A stretch of 11,248 nt of DNA. Source: Baffinella frigidus (lineage: Eukaryota > Cryptophyceae > Cryptomonadales > Baffinellaceae). Below the pieces are notes generated by a model, which made no database searches, was not told where the DNA came from, and worked only from the letters and a program-made list of their open reading frames with translations. The first letter of the stretch is position 1. Each line of letters begins with the position of its first letter. Location: contig MU646912.1 of NCBI GenBank assembly GCA_026770585.1, positions 60,156 through 71,403 of the forward strand, in the 5' to 3' direction. The position numbers and the translations under genes were made by a program. Of this stretch, positions 10,627 through 11,248 are shown piece by piece.

Positions 10627-10841
10627 GGCCACTCGAGGCTAGAAGTGTGACTATTTTAAAACAGGGATTCGTTTACAAGTGATGACAAAAAAGAGGTGTG
10701 TAGTAATTTTCACACAAATGGGGGCGTTTGGTCACGTATCGGGCGGAATTCCGCCCGATACGTGACCACGCCTGCCCGTGACTGGTACTAAATTTAACAA
10801 CCCCACATTTAAAATGGTCCCCTTTCTAGCCTCGAGTGGTA
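10625..10841. mobile_element. TIR element F with central 40-bp palindrome
   Basis: Terminal CCACTCGAGGCTAGAA (10629-10644) and TTCTAGCCTCGAGTGG (10824-10839) are perfect inverses inside flanking TA at 10625-10626 and 10840-10841. Weaker pairing (GACTATTTTAAA with TTTAAAATGGTC) continues inward to the central palindrome 10729-10768. Element G at 4340 shares its interior. Confidence 0.85.
10729..10768. repeat. Perfect 40-bp palindrome
   Basis: TGGTCACGTATCGGGCGGAA and its exact inverse meet with no spacer at 10748/10749. It is the centre of element F. Confidence 0.97.
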
Positions 10842-10895
10842 AGCCCCCCCGCGGGAGGTTGTCGATTTCGGGGCATCTTTCGGGACCAGCTCATT

Positions 10896-11047
10896 TCAGA
10901 CAATGTATTTATTAATTGGTTGCTCTAAAGTCAACTCCCCCATAAACCCGTCAACTTATTGTTTACTATTACTAATTAAAATATTAAGTTGACGGTTTGG
11001 TGGGGGAGTTGACTTTAGAGACACCAATTAATAAATACATTGTCTGA
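10896..11047. mobile_element. Long palindromic element E2
   Basis: Arms of about 64 bp (TCAGACAATGTATTTATTAA, then TTGG, CTCTAAAGTCAACTCCCCC and GTCAACTTA) are inverse with few mismatches around an AT-rich centre. CATT occurs just outside both ends and may be a 4-bp target duplication. It shares TCAACTCCCCC/GTCAACTT with E1. The spacer 10842-10895 is featureless. Confidence 0.88.
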
Positions 11048-11248
11048 CATTACAGCCGAGTCACAAAACTCACGCGGGGGGGAGAGGGTAGGATCAAACC
11101 CGACACTCTCACCCTAAACCCTGAATCTCCAACCCTGGACCAGGCGGGGTCAGGGGTAAGATCAGCAAGGGCGGAGACTCACCACCCCTGCCGCCCTCAT
11201 CCCCACCCGTGCGCCCCCCAGCGGGGGGCCTACGCCCCCCCCCCCCCC
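11048..11248. other. GC-rich end, hairpin and poly-C, no gene
   Basis: One CCCTAAACCCTGAA telomere-like fragment at 11111-11125. A hairpin GCGCCCCCCAGCGGGGGGC sits at 11211-11229. A terminal run of about fourteen C at 11235-11248 is likely a low-quality or contig-edge tract. Confidence 0.6.

Overview
The window looks like a repeat-rich, GC-rich piece of a eukaryotic nuclear genome, most likely a unicellular alga or related protist. The reasons are spliced coding structure with GT-AG introns, long interstitial tracts of the plant/alga/alveolate-type telomere heptamer (TTTAGGG/CCCTAAA), dense populations of very short terminal-inverted-repeat elements, and no bacterial gene organisation. The species cannot be fixed from the sequence.

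The one convincing gene is an armadillo (ARM) repeat gene on the + strand at about 6938-8014. It has a large exon of about five tandem ARM units, a 264-bp intron (7634-7897) filled with telomere-like repeats, and a 38-codon last exon that splices in frame and ends in TAG at 8012-8014. Its 5' end is not resolved. The last exon and 3' flank recur downstream as two more tandem copies and a stub (8132-8639), with a diverged inverted copy far upstream (361-480). On the - strand, 4101-5939 holds exon-like pieces: a transit-peptide-like start at 5939, a duplicated 41-bp exon-like segment and a duplicated 30-bp one. Their differences fall mostly in third codon positions, so a small broken or unrecognised gene is likely. 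A frameshifted WD40-repeat fragment lies at 2981-3082.

Most of the rest is mobile or simple-repeat DNA. Family A (eleven hairpin-like copies of about 120 bp, ends TACAGGGGTACCTCG) and family B (five copies of about 104 bp, ends TATCCCTTAAGTGG) are non-autonomous TIR elements flanked by TA. Two filled/empty site pairs inside the window prove TA insertion for family A. Further one-off or two-copy palindromic elements (here called E to J) crowd 4300-4735 and 9630-11047. Families C (about 120 bp, four copies, one with a 6-bp target duplication) and D (two inverted copies of 92 bp) have short-period tails like retroposons.

Layout: 1-123 tandem repeat; 228-333 B1; 361-480 ARM-tail relic; 671-876 telomere-like repeats; 930-1018 tandem repeat; 1028-2246 nested C1/B2/B3/A1-A4; 2637-3951 D and C copies, WD40 fragment, A5; 3956-4252 GC-rich repeats and exon-like duplicates; 4340-4731 G, B4, E1; 4771-5449 head-to-head telomere-like arrays; 5522-5939 minus-strand exon-like cluster; 6938-8014 ARM gene; 8015-9563 ARM-tail duplications packed with A elements and B5; 9631-11047 palindromic elements I, H, J, F, E2; GC-rich end with a poly-C run. 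No transposase gene was seen, so every TIR element here depends on an enzyme encoded elsewhere.
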